A stretch of DNA of 64,000 nt from assembly GCF_947179515.1 (NCBI RefSeq), contig NC_067477.1, positions 146,668,465 to 146,732,464 on the forward strand, written 5' to 3'. Under the pieces are notes generated by a model. The model searched no databases. It was not told the DNA's origin and was given only the letters and a program-made list of their open reading frames with translations. Shown piece by piece: positions 1 to 12,100 of this stretch. Made by a program: the position numbers and the translations under genes. Source of the DNA: Apodemus sylvaticus (lineage: Eukaryota > Chordata > Mammalia > Rodentia > Muridae). Positions within the stretch are counted from its first letter, which is position 1. Every line of letters starts with the position of its first letter.

Positions 1-427
1 ATATAAGAATACGACGTTATAAGGAAATACAGTGTTGCAGAGTAAAGACAAATACGTACATATTGGATACACTTTACGAGAAGAAATAAAGCATCATACA
101 AAATTAGCTTGTATCTCCTAAACAACACGTTGCAACTCGAAAAGATTTGGTGTGGCCCATACCTCTACACGTGTAGCCTCAAAAGAGAACCCACAGGAGA
201 ACTTTCTTTCGTCAAAATATGTCAGAAAACCATGTTTTATGGACATCTCGCATCCTGCGAAATTATCTTGTTTTTCCTAAACAACAAGTTGTAACTCGAA
301 AAGCTTTGGGGTTGCATGTATGTCTAAGCATGTAGCCTCAAAAGAGAACGCACAGGAGAGTTTTCCCTCGAAAGAATATGTAAGAATACCACGTTATAAG
401 GAAATACAGTGTTGCAGAGTAAAGACA

Positions 428-441
428 AATACGTACGTATT
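428..441. repeat. 14-bp perfect palindrome in the B-specific block (example)
   Basis: AATACGTACGTATT equals its own reverse complement. Its ten-base core TACGTACGTA alternates pyrimidine and purine. It lies at about B positions 150-163 and is part of the B consensus; other intact examples are at 1180-1193 and 4193-4206. Many copies carry one-sided variants (TACGTACATATT, TACTTACGTATT, TACGTACTTATT). A cruciform, Z-DNA or dimer-binding role is only inference. Confidence 0.8.
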
Positions 442-731
442 GGAAACACTTTATGAGAAGAAATAACGCATCGTAATAATTTGCTTGTATCTCCTAAACA
501 ACACGTTGTAACTAGAAAAGATTTGGTGTGGCTCGTACGTCTACACGTGTTGACTCAAAAGAACACCAACAGGGGAACTTTCTTTCGTCAAAATTTGTCA
601 GAAAACCACGTTTTAAGGTAATCCCTCATCGTGCAAAATTATCTTGTTTTTCCTAAACAACACGTTGTAACTCGAAAAGCTTTGGTGTTGCGTGTATGTC
701 TAAAGGTGTGGCCTCAAAAGAGAACGCACAG

Positions 732-745
732 GAGAGTTTTCTCTC
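732..745. repeat. GAGAG-TTTT-CTCTC hairpin element of B (example)
   Basis: A 5-bp perfect inverted repeat with a T4 loop, at about B positions 78-91. It is present in most B units in both orientations (GAGAGAAAACTCTC in domains II and IV). The homologous A sequence, GAGAATTTTCTTTC, keeps only a shorter AGAA-TT-TTCT dyad, so the stronger hairpin distinguishes B from A. Confidence 0.75.
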
Positions 746-3700
746 GAAAGAATCTGTAAGAATACCACGTTATAAGGAAATACAATTTTGCAGAGTAAAG
801 ACAAATAAGTACATATTGGAAACACTTTAGTAAAAGAAATACTGCTTCATACAAAATTAGCTTGTATCTCCTAAACAACACGTTGTAACTCGAAAAGATC
901 TGGTGTGACATGTACGTCTAAACCTGTAGCCTCAAAAGAGAACACACAGGAGAATTTTCTTTCATCAAAATTTGTCAGAAACCACGTTTTAAGGAAATCT
1001 TGCATCGTGCGAAATTATCTAGTTTTTCCTAAACAACATGTTGTATCTCGAAAAGCTTTGCTGTTACGTGTATGTCTAAGCGTGTAGCCTCACAAGAGAA
1101 CGCACAGGAGAGTTTTCTCTCGAAAGAATATGTAAGAATACCACGTTATGAGGAAATACAGTGTTGCAGAGTAAAGACAAATACGTACGTATTGGAAACA
1201 CTTTAAGAGAAGAAATAATGCATCGTAAAAAAATAGCTTGTATATTCTAAACAACACGTTGTAACTCGAAAAGATTTGTTTTGGCTCCTACGACTACACG
1301 TGTAGCCTCAAAAGAGAATGCACAGGAGAACTTTCTTTGGTCAAAATTTTTCAGAAAACCACGTTTTATGGAAATCTCGCATCGTGCGAAATTATCTTCT
1401 TTTTCCTAAACAAAACGTTGTAACTCGAAAAGCTTTGGCGTTGCGTGTATGCCTAAGCATGTAGCCTCAAAAGAGAACACACAGGAGAGTTTTCCCTCGA
1501 AAGAATATGTAAGAATACCACGTATTAGGGAAATACAATGTTGCAGAGTAAAGAGAAATAAGTACGTATTGGAAACACTTTACGAGACGAAATAACGCAT
1601 CATAAAAAATTAGCTTGTATCTCCTAAACAACACGTGGTAACTCGAAAGGATTTGGTGTGGCGTGTACGTCTAAACGTGTAGCCTCAAAAGAGAACCCAC
1701 AGGATAATTTTCTTTCGTCAAAATTTGTGAGAAAACCACATTTTAAGGAAATCACGCATCGTGCGAAATAATCTTGATTTTCATAAACAACACATTGTAA
1801 CTCGAAAAGCTTTGGTGATGCCTGTATGTCTAAGTGTGTAGACTCAAAAGGGAACGCACAGGATAGTTTTCTCTCGAAAGAATATGTAAGAATACCAAGT
1901 TATAAGGAAATACAGTGTTGCAGAGTAAAGAAAAATATGTACGTATTGGAAAACTTTACGAGAAGAAATAACGCATCGTACAAAACTAGCTTGTATCTCC
2001 TAAACAACACGTTGTAACTCGAAAAGATTTGGTGCGGTGTGTACGTCTAAATGTGTAGCTTCAAAAGAGAACCCACAGGAGAATTTTCTTTTGTTAAAAT
2101 TTTTCAGAAAACCACGTTTTAAGGAAATCCCGCATCGTGTGAAATCATCTTCTTTTTCCTAAACAACAAGATGTAATTCGAAAAGCTTTGGTGTTGCGCG
2201 TATGTCTAAGCGTGGAGCCTCAAAAGAGAAGGCACACGAGAGTTTTCTCTTGAAAGAATATGTAAGAATACCACGTTATAAGGAAATAAAATTTTGATGA
2301 GTAAAGACAAATAAGTACATATTGGAAACACTTTACGAGAAGAAATAACGCATCTTACAAAATTAGCTTGTATCTTCTAAACAACACGTTGTTACTCGAA
2401 AACATTTGGTGTGACGTGTATGTCTAAACGTGTACCCTCAAAAGAGAACCCACAGGAGAGTTTTCTTTCATCAAAATTTGTCAGAAACCACGTTTTAAGG
2501 AAATCTCGCATCGTGCGAAATTATCTTGTTTTTCCTAAACAACACGTTGTAACTCGAAAAGCTTTGGTGTTGCATGTATGTCTAAGCGTGTAGCCTCAAC
2601 AGAGAACGCAAAGGAGAGTTTTCTCTCGAAAGAATATGTAAGAATATCACGTTATAAGGAAATACAGTGTTGCAGAGTAAAGATAAACACGTATGTATTG
2701 GAAACACTTTACTAGAAGAATTAACGCATAGTAAAAAATTAACATGTATCTCCTAAACAAAACGTTGTAACTCAAAAAGATCTGGTGTGGCGTGTATGTC
2801 TAAACGTGTAGCCTCAAAAGAGAACCCACAGGAGAATTTTCTTTCTTCAAAATTTTTGAGAAAACCACGTTTTAAGGAAATCCTGCATCGTGCGAAATCA
2901 TCTTCTTTTTCCTAAACAACATGTTGTAACTCGAAAAGCTTTAGTGTTGCGTGTATGTCTAAACATGGAGCCTCAAAAGAGAAGGCACAGGAGAGTTTTC
3001 TCTCGAACGAATATGTAAGAACACCACGCTATTAGGAAATACAATTTTGCAGAGTAAAGACAAATACGTACATATTGGGAACACTTTACGAGAAGAAATA
3101 ATGCATTATTAAAAATTAGCTTTTATCTCCTAAACAACACGTTGTAACTCGAAAAGATTTGGTTTGGCATGTAAGTCTAAACGTGTAGCCTCAAAAGAGA
3201 ATCAACAGGAGAATTTTCTTTCGTCAAAATTTGTCAGAAAACCACGTTTTAAGGAAATCCCGCATCGTGCGAAATTATTTGTTTTTCCTAAACAACACGT
3301 TGTAACTCGAAAAGCTTTGGTGTTGCGTGTATGTCTAAGCGTGTAGCCTCAAAAGAGAATGCACAGGAGAGTTTTCTCTCAGAAGAACATGTAAGAATAC
3401 CACGTTATAAGGAAATACAGTGTTGCAGAGTAAAGACAAAAACGTACATATTGGAAACACTTTACGAGAAGAAATAACGCATCATAAATTATTAACTTGT
3501 ATCTCCTAAACAACAAGTGGTAACTCGAAAAGATTTGGTTTGGCGTGTACGTCTAAAAGTGTAGCCTCAAAGACAACGAACAGGAGAATTTTCTTTCGTC
3601 AAAATTTGTGAGAAAACCACGTTTTAAGGAAATCCTGCATCCTGCAAAATTATCTTGTTTTTCCTAAACAACACGTTGTAATTCAAAAACGCTTTGGTGT

Positions 3701-6518
3701 TGCGTGTATATCTAAGCTTGTAGCCTCAAAAGAGAACGCACAGTAGAGTATTCTCTCGAAACAATATGTGAGAATACCACGTTATAAGGAAATACAGTGT
3801 TGCAGACTAAAGACAAATACATAAGTATTGGAAAAAACTTTACGAAAAGATATAATGCATCATACAAAATTAGCTTGTATCTCCTAAACAACACGTTGTA
3901 ACTCGAAAGGATTTGGTGTGGCATGTACGGCTAAACGTGTAGCCTCAAAAGAGAAACCACAGGAGGATTTTCCTTCGTCAAAATTTGTCAGAAACCCACG
4001 TTTTATGGAAATCCCGCATCGTGCGAAATTATTTTGTTTCTCCTAAACAACACGTTGTAATTCGAAAAGCTTTGGTGTTGCATGTATGTCTAAGCGTGTG
4101 GCCTCAAAAGAGAATTCACGGGAGAGTTTCTGTCGAAAGAATATGTAAGAATACCACGTTATAAGGAAATACAGTGTTGCAGCATAAAGACAAATACGTA
4201 CGTATTGGAAACACTTTACGAGAAGAAATAACGCATCGTACAAAATTAGCTTGTATCTCCTAACCAACACGTTGTAACTCGAAAAGATTTCGTGTGGCAT
4301 GTGCGTCTAAACGTGTAGCCTCAAAAGAGAACCCACAAGAGAATTTTCTTTCGTCAAAATTTGTTAGAAAACCATGTTCTAAGGAAATACCTCATCGTGC
4401 GAAATTACCTTGTTTTTCCTAAACTACACGTTGTAACTCGAAAAGCTTTGGTGTTGCGTGTATGTCTAAGCGTGTAGCCTCAAAAGAGGACACAGGAGAG
4501 TTTTCTCTCGAAAGAATATGTAGGAATACCACGTTATAAGGAAATACAGTGTTGCAGAGTAAAGTAAATAGGTAGTAATTGTAAATACTTTACGAGAAGA
4601 AATGACGCATGGTACAAAATTAGCTTGTATCTCCTAAACAACACGTTGTAATTCGAAAATATTTGGTGTGGCGTGTGCGTCTAAACGTGTAGCCTCAAAA
4701 GAGAACCCACAGGAGAATTTTCTTTCTTCAAAATTTGTCAGAAAACCACGTTTTAAGGAAATCCCTCATCGTGCGAACTTATCTTGTTTTTCCTAAACAA
4801 CACGTTGTAACTCGAAAAGCTTTGGTGTTCATGTATGTCTAAGCATGTAGCCTCAAAAGAGAATGCACAGGAGAGTTTTCTCTCGATAGAATATATAAGA
4901 ATACCACGTTATAAGGAAATACAGTGTTGCAAAATAAAGACAAATACGTACGTATTGGAAACACTTTACGAGAAGAAATAATGCATCGTACAAAATTAGC
5001 TTGTTTCTCCTAAAGAACACGTTGTAACTCGAAAATATTTGGCGTGGTGTGTACGTCTAAACATGTAGCCTCAAAAGCGAACCCACAGGAGAAATTTCTT
5101 TCGTCAAAATTTGTCAGAAAACCACGTTTTAAGGAAATCCCGCATCATGCGAAATTATCTTGTTTTTCCTAAACAACACGTTGTAACTCGAAAAGCTTTG
5201 GTGTTTCGTGTATGTCTAAGCATGTAGCCTCAAAAGAGAAGGCAAAGGAGAGTTTTCTCTCAAAATAATATGCAAGAATACCACGTTATAAGGAAATACA
5301 GTGTTGCACAATAAAGACAAATGCGTATGTATTGGAAACACTTTAGGAGAAGAAATAACGTATCTTACAAAATTAGCTTGTATCTCCAAAACAACACGTT
5401 GTAACTCGAAAAGATTTGGTGTGGCATATTCCTCTAAACGTGTAGCCTCAAAAGAGAACCGACAGGAGAATTTTCTTTGGTCAAAATTTGTCAGAAAACC
5501 AGGTTTTAACAAAATCCCATATCGTGCGAAATTATCATGTTTTTCCTAAACAACACGTTGTAACTCGAAAATCTTTGGTGCTCCGTGTATGTCTAAGCGT
5601 GTAGCCTCAAAGAGAACACACAGGAGAGTTTTCTCTCGAAAGAATATGTAAGAATACCACGTTATAAGGAAATACAGTGTTGCATAGTAAAGACAAATAC
5701 GTACGTATTGGAAACAGTTTACGAGAAGAAATAACGCATCATAAAATATTTGCTTGTATCTTCTAAACAACACGTTGTAACTCGAAAAGATTTGGTGTGG
5801 TGTGTACGTCTAAACGTGTAGCCTCAAAAGAGAACTTATAGGAGAATTTTCTTTCGTCAAAATTTTTCAGAAAATCACATTTTAAGGAAATCCCGCATCG
5901 TGTGAAATTATCTTGATTTTCCTAAACAACACCTTGTAACTCGAAAAGCTTTCATGTTGCGTGTATGTCTAAGTGTGTAACCTCAAAAGAGAAGGCACAG
6001 GAGAGTTTTCTCTCGAAAGAATAGGTAAGAATACCACGTTAATAGGAAATACAGTGTTGCAGAGTAAAGACAAATACGTACGTATTGGAAACACTTTACG
6101 AGAAGAAATAACGCATCGTACAAAATTAGCTTGTATCTCCTAAACAACACGTTGTAACTCGAAAAGATTTGGTGTGGCCTGTACTTCTAAACGTGTAGCC
6201 TCAAAAGAGAACCCACAGGACAATTTTATTTCCTCAAAATTTTTCAGACAATCACGTTTTAAGGAAATCCCACATCTTGCGAAATTATCTGGTTTTTCCT
6301 AAACCACACGTTGCAACTCAAAAAACTTTGGTGTTGCGCATATGTCTAAGTGTGTAGCCTCAAAAAAGAAGGCACAGGATAGTTTTCTCTTGAAAGAATA
6401 TGTAAGAACACCAAGTTATAAGGAAATACAGTGTTGCAGAGTAAAGACAAATACATACGTATTGGAAACACTTTATGAGAAGAAATAACGCATCATACAA
6501 AATTAGCTTCTATCTCCT

Positions 6519-6733
6519 AAACAACACGTTGTAACTCGAAAAGCTTTGGTGTTGCGTGTATGTGTGAGCATGTAGCCTCTAAAGAGAATGCACAGGAGAG
6601 TTTTCTCTCGAAAGAACATGTAAGAATTCAACATTGTAAGGAAATACAGTGTTGCAGTGTAAAGACAAATACGTACGTTTGGAAACACTTTACGAGAAGA
6701 AATAACGCATCGTACAAAATTAGCTTGTATCTC
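6519..6733 (+). repeat. B monomer directly following a B monomer (A unit missing)
   Basis: The preceding unit ends with the B terminus (AATTAGCTTCTATCTCCT) and the next begins AAAAGCTTTGGTGTTGCG, so no A unit intervenes and the 377-bp register breaks. Further forward B-B junctions begin at 19980, 20581, 30323, 35878 and 40220. The one at 19980 has an A-type start (AAAAGATTTGG) running straight into B (TGTTGCGTG), a hybrid that suggests unequal exchange inside the shared first 30 bp. Confidence 0.85.
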
Positions 6734-9156
6734 CTAAACAACACGTGGTAACTCCAAAGGATTTGGTGTGGCGTGTACCTCTAAACGTGTAGCCTCAAAA
6801 GAGAACCCACAGGAGAATTTTCTTTCGTCAAAATGTGTCAGAACACCACGTTTTAAGGAAATCCCGCATCGTGCGAAATTATCTAGTTTTTCATAAACAA
6901 CACGTTGTAACTCGAAATGCTTTGGTGTTGCCTGTATGTCTAAGTGTGTAGCCTCAAAGGGGAACACACAGGATAGTTTTCTATCGAAAGAATATGTAAG
7001 AATACCACGTTATAAGGAAATACAATGTTGCAGAGTAAAGACAAATGCGTATGTATTAGAAACATTTTACGAGAATAATTAACACATCGTAAAAAATTAG
7101 CTTGTATCTCCTAAACAACACGTTGTAACTCGACATGATTTGGTGTGGCCTGTATGTCTAAATGTGTAGCCTCAAAAGAGAACCCACAGGAGAATTTTCT
7201 TTCGTCAAAATTTTTCAGAAAACCTCGTTTTAAGGAAATCCCGCATTATGCGAAATCATCTTCTTTTTCCTAAACAACATGTTGTAACTCGAAAAGCTTT
7301 GCTGTTGCTTGTATGTGTAAGCGTGGAGCCTCAAAAGAGAAGGCACAGGAGAGTTTTCTCTCGAAAGAATATGTAAGAATACCACGTTATAAGGAAATAC
7401 AATTTTGGAGAGTAACGACAAATAAGTACTTATTGGAAACACTTTATGAGAAGAAATAACTCATCGTACAAGTTTAGCTTGTATCTCCTAAACAACACGT
7501 TGTAACTCGAAAAGATTTGGTGTGACGTGTACGTCTAAACATGTAGCCTCAAAAGAGAACCCACAGGAGAACTTTCTGTGGTCAAAAGTTTTCAGAAAAC
7601 CACGTTTTATGGAAATCTCGCATCGTGCGAAATTATCTTGTTTTTCCTAAACAACACTTTGTAACTCGAAAAGATTTGGCGTTGCGTGTATGTCTAAGAA
7701 TGTAGCCTCAAAAGAGAACGCACAGGAGAGTTTTCCCTCGAAAGAATATGTAAGAATACCATGTTATAAGGAAATACAGTGTTGCAGAGTAAAGACAGAT
7801 AAGTACTTATTGGAAACACTTTACAAGAAGAAATAACGCATCGTACAAAATTTGCTATTATCTCCTAAACAACAAGTTGTAACTCGAAATATTTGGTGTG
7901 GCTCGTACGCCTAAATGTGTAGCCTCAAAAGAGAACCCACAGGAGAATTTTCTTTCGTCAAAATTTGTCTGAACACCAAGTTTTAAGGAAATCCCGCATC
8001 GTGCGAAATTATCTTGTTTTTCATAAACAACACGTTGTAACTCGAAAAGCTTTGGTTTGCCTCTATGTCTCAGTGTGTAGCCTCAAAAGGGAACGCACAG
8101 GATAGTTTTCTCTCGAAAGAATATGCAAGAATACCACGTTATAAGGAAATACAGTGTTGCAGAGTAAAGACAAATATGTACGTATTGGAAACACTATACG
8201 AGAAGAAATAACGCATCGTACAAAATTAACTTGTATCTCCTAAACAACACGTTGTAACTCGAAAATATTTGGTGTGACGTGCACGTCTAAAAGTGTAGCC
8301 TCAAACGAGAACCCACAGGAGAACTTTCTTCCCTCAAAATTTTTCAGAAAACCACGTTTTATGGAAATCTCGCATCGTGCGAAATTATCTTGTTTTTTAT
8401 AAACAACACGTTGTAACTCGAAAAGCTTTGGCGTTGCTTGTATGTCTAAGCGTGTAGCCTCTAAAGAGAACGCACAGGAGAGTTTTCTCTCGAAAGAATA
8501 TGTAAGAATACAAAGTTATAAGGAAATACAGTGTTGCAGAGTAAAGACAAATACGTACATGTTGGAAACACTTAATGAGAAGAAATAACGTATCTTAAAA
8601 TATTAGCTTGTATCTCCTAAACCACACGTGGTAACTCGAAAGGATTTGGTGTGGCGTGTACGTCTAAACGTGTAGCCTCAAAAGAGAACCCACTGAAGAA
8701 TTTTCTTTCGTCAAAATTTTTCAGAAAACTACGTTTTAAGGAAATCCCGCATCGTGCGAAATTATCTTGTTTTTCATAAACAACACGTTGTAACTCAGAA
8801 AGCTGTGGTGTTGCCTGTTTGTCTAAGTGTGTAGACTAAAAAGGGAACACACAGGATAGTTTTCTCTCGAACGAATATGTAAGAATACCACGTTATAAGG
8901 AAATACAGTGTTGCAGAGTAAAGACAAATAAGAACGTATTGGAAACACTTTAAGAGAAGAAGTAACTCATCTTACAAAATTACCTTGTATCTCCGTAACA
9001 ACACGTTGTAACTCGAAAAGATTTGGTGTGCCGTGTACGTCTAAATGTGTAGCCTCAAAAGAGAACCCACAGGAGAATTTTCTTTCGTCAAAATTTTTCA
9101 GAAAGCCACGTTTTAAGGAAATCCCGCATCGTGCGAAATCATCTTCTTTTTCCTAA

Positions 9157-9168
9157 ACAACATGTTGT
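9157..9168. repeat. 12-bp dyad at the monomer start (example, perfect form)
   Basis: ACAACATGTTGT is a perfect palindrome here. The consensus at every monomer start is ACAACACGTTGT, which is symmetric except for the central pair. The perfect form differs by one CpG-type transition and occurs in many units. It sits at positions 3-14 of both A and B, so it recurs about twice per dimer. Confidence 0.75.
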
Positions 9169-12100
9169 AACTCGAAAAGCTTTGGTGTTGCGTGTATGTG
9201 TAAGCGTGGAGCCTCAAAAGAGAAGGCACAGGAGAGTTTTCTCTCGAAAGATTATGTAAGACTACCACGTTATAAGGAAATACAATTTTGCAGAGTAAAG
9301 ACAAATAAGTACATATTGGAAACACTTTACAAGAAGAAATAACGCATCGTACAAAATTAGCTTGTGTCTCCTAAACAACACGTTGTAACTCGAAAAGATT
9401 TGATGTGACGTGTACGTCTAAGCGGGTTGCATCAAAAGGGAACCCACAAGAGAATTTTCTTTCATCAAAATTTGTCAGCAACCACGTTTTAAGGAAATCT
9501 CGCATCATGCGAAATTATCTTGTTTTTCCTAAACAACACGTTGTAACTCGAAAAGCTTTGGTGTTGCGTGTATGTCTAAGCATGTAGCCTCAAAACAGAA
9601 TGTAAAGGAGAGTTTTTTCTCGAAAGAATATGTAAGAATACCACGTTATAAGGAAATACAGTGTTGCAGAGTAAAGACAAATACGTACATATTGGAAACA
9701 CATTACGAGAAGAAATAACGCATCGTACAAAATTAGCTTGTATCTCCTAAACAACACGTTGTAACTGGAAAAGATTTGGTGTGGCTTGTACGTCTAAACG
9801 TGTAGCCTCAAAAGAGAACACACAGGAGAATTTTCTTTCGTTAAAATTTTTCAGAAAGCCACGTTTTAAGGAAATCCCGCATCGTGCGAAATCACCTTCT
9901 TTTTCCTAAAAAACATGTTGTAACTCGAAAAGCTTTGGTGTTGCGTGTATGTCTAAGCGTGGAGCCTCAAAAGAGAAGGCACAGGAGAGTTTTCTCTCGA
10001 AAGAATATGTAAGAATACCACGTTATAAGGAAATACAATTTTTCAGAATAAAGACAAATAAGTACATATTGGAAACTCTTTACAAGAAGAAATAACGCAT
10101 CATACAAAATTAGCTTGTATCTCCTAAACAACACGTTGTAACTCAAAAGGATTTGGTGTGACGTGTACGTCTAAATGTATAGCCTCAAAAGAGAACCCAC
10201 AGGTGAATTTTCTTTCATCAAAATTTGTCAGAAACCACGTTTTAAGGAAATCTCGCATCGTGCGAAATTATATTGTTTTTCCTAAATAACATGTTCTTAC
10301 TCGAAAAGGTTTGGTGTTGCGTGAATGTCTAAGTGTGTAACCTCAAAAGAGAACGCACAGGATAGTTTTCTATCGAAAGAATATGTAAGAATACCACGTT
10401 ATAAGGAAATACAATGTTGCAGAGTAAAGACAAATACGTATGTATTGGAAACACATTACGAGAAGAATTAACGCATCATAAAAAATTAGGTTTTATCTCC
10501 TAAACAAGACGTTGTAACTCGAAAAGATTTGGTGTTGCATGCACGTCTAAACGTGTAGCCTCAAAAGAGAACCTACAGGAGAATTTTCTTTCTTCAAATT
10601 TTTTCAGAAAACCACGTTTTAAGGAAATCCCGCATCGTGGGAAATCATCTTCTTTTTCTAAACAACATGTTGTAACTCAAAAAGCTTTGGTGTTGCGTGT
10701 ATGTGTAAGCGTGGAGCCTCAAAAGAGAAGGCACAGGAGAGTTTTCTCTCGAAAGAATATGTAAGAATACCACGTTATAAGGAAATACAATTTTGCAGAG
10801 TAAAGACAAATAAGTACATATTGGAAACACTTTACCAGAAGAAATAACGCATCGTACAAAATTAGCTTGTATCTCCTAAACTTTACGAGGTAACTCGAAA
10901 GGATTTGGTGTGGCGTGTACGTCTAAATGTGTAGCCCCCAAAAGAGAACACACAGGAGAATTTTCTTTTTTCAAAATTTTTCAGAACACCACGTTTTAAG
11001 GAAATCCCGCATCGTGCGAAATCATCTTCCTTTTCCTAAACAACATGTTGTAACTCGAAAAGCATTGGTGTTGCGTGTATGTGTAAGTGTGTAGCCTGAA
11101 AAGAGAAGGCACAGGAGAGTTTTCTCTCAAAAGAATATGTAAGAATACCATGTTATAAGGAAATACAATTTTGCAGAGTAAAGACAAATAAGTACATATT
11201 GGAAACACTTTACGAGAAGAAATAACGCATCGTTCAAAATTACCTTGTATAGCCTAAACAACACGTTGAAACTCGAAAAGATTTGGTGTGACGTATACGT
11301 CTAAAAGTGTAGCCTCAAACGAGAACCCTCAGGAGAATTTTCTTTCATCAAAATTTGTCAGAAACCACGTTTTAAGGAAATCTTGCATCGTGCGAAATTA
11401 TCTTGTTTTTCCTAAACAACACGTTGTAACTCGAAAAGCTTTGGTGTTGCGTGTATGTCTAAGCGTGTAGCCTCAAAAGAGAAGGCACAGGAGACTTTTC
11501 TCTCGAAAGAATATGTAAGAATACCACGTTATAAGGAAATACAGGGTTGCAGAGTAAAGACAAATACTATTGGAAACACTTTAAGAGAAGAAGTAACGCA
11601 TCGTAAAAAAATTAGCTTGTATCTCCTAAACAACACGTTGTAACTCGAAAAGATTTGGTGTGGCTTGTACCTCTACACGTGTAGCCTCAAAAGAGAACCC
11701 ACAGGATAACTTTCTTCCCTCAAAATTTTTCAGAAAACCACATTTTATGGAAATCTCGCATCGTGCGAAATTATCTTGTTTTTCCTAAACAACACATTGT
11801 AACTCGAAATGCTTTGGCGTTGCGTGTATGTCTAAGTGTGTAGCCTCTAAAGAGAACGCACAGGAGAGTTTTCTCTCGAAAGAATATGTAAGAATACAAC
11901 TTTATAAGGAAATACAGTGTTGCAGAGTAAAGACAAATACGTACGTATTGGAAACACTTTATGAGAAGAAATAATGCATCTTACAAAATTAGCTTGTATC
12001 TCCTAAACAACACGTGGTATCTCGAAAGGATTTGGTGTGGCGTGTACGTCTAAATGTGTAGCCTCAAAAGAAAATACACTGAAGAATTTTCTTTCGTCAA

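Noticed and set aside
10876..10892. Monomer start CCTAAACTTTACGAGGTAAC as a possible breakpoint.
   Set aside because: Four substitutions in the normal AAACAACACGTGG start give this sequence; it may be a small conversion from the CTTTACGAG of B, but there is no change in unit order or length.
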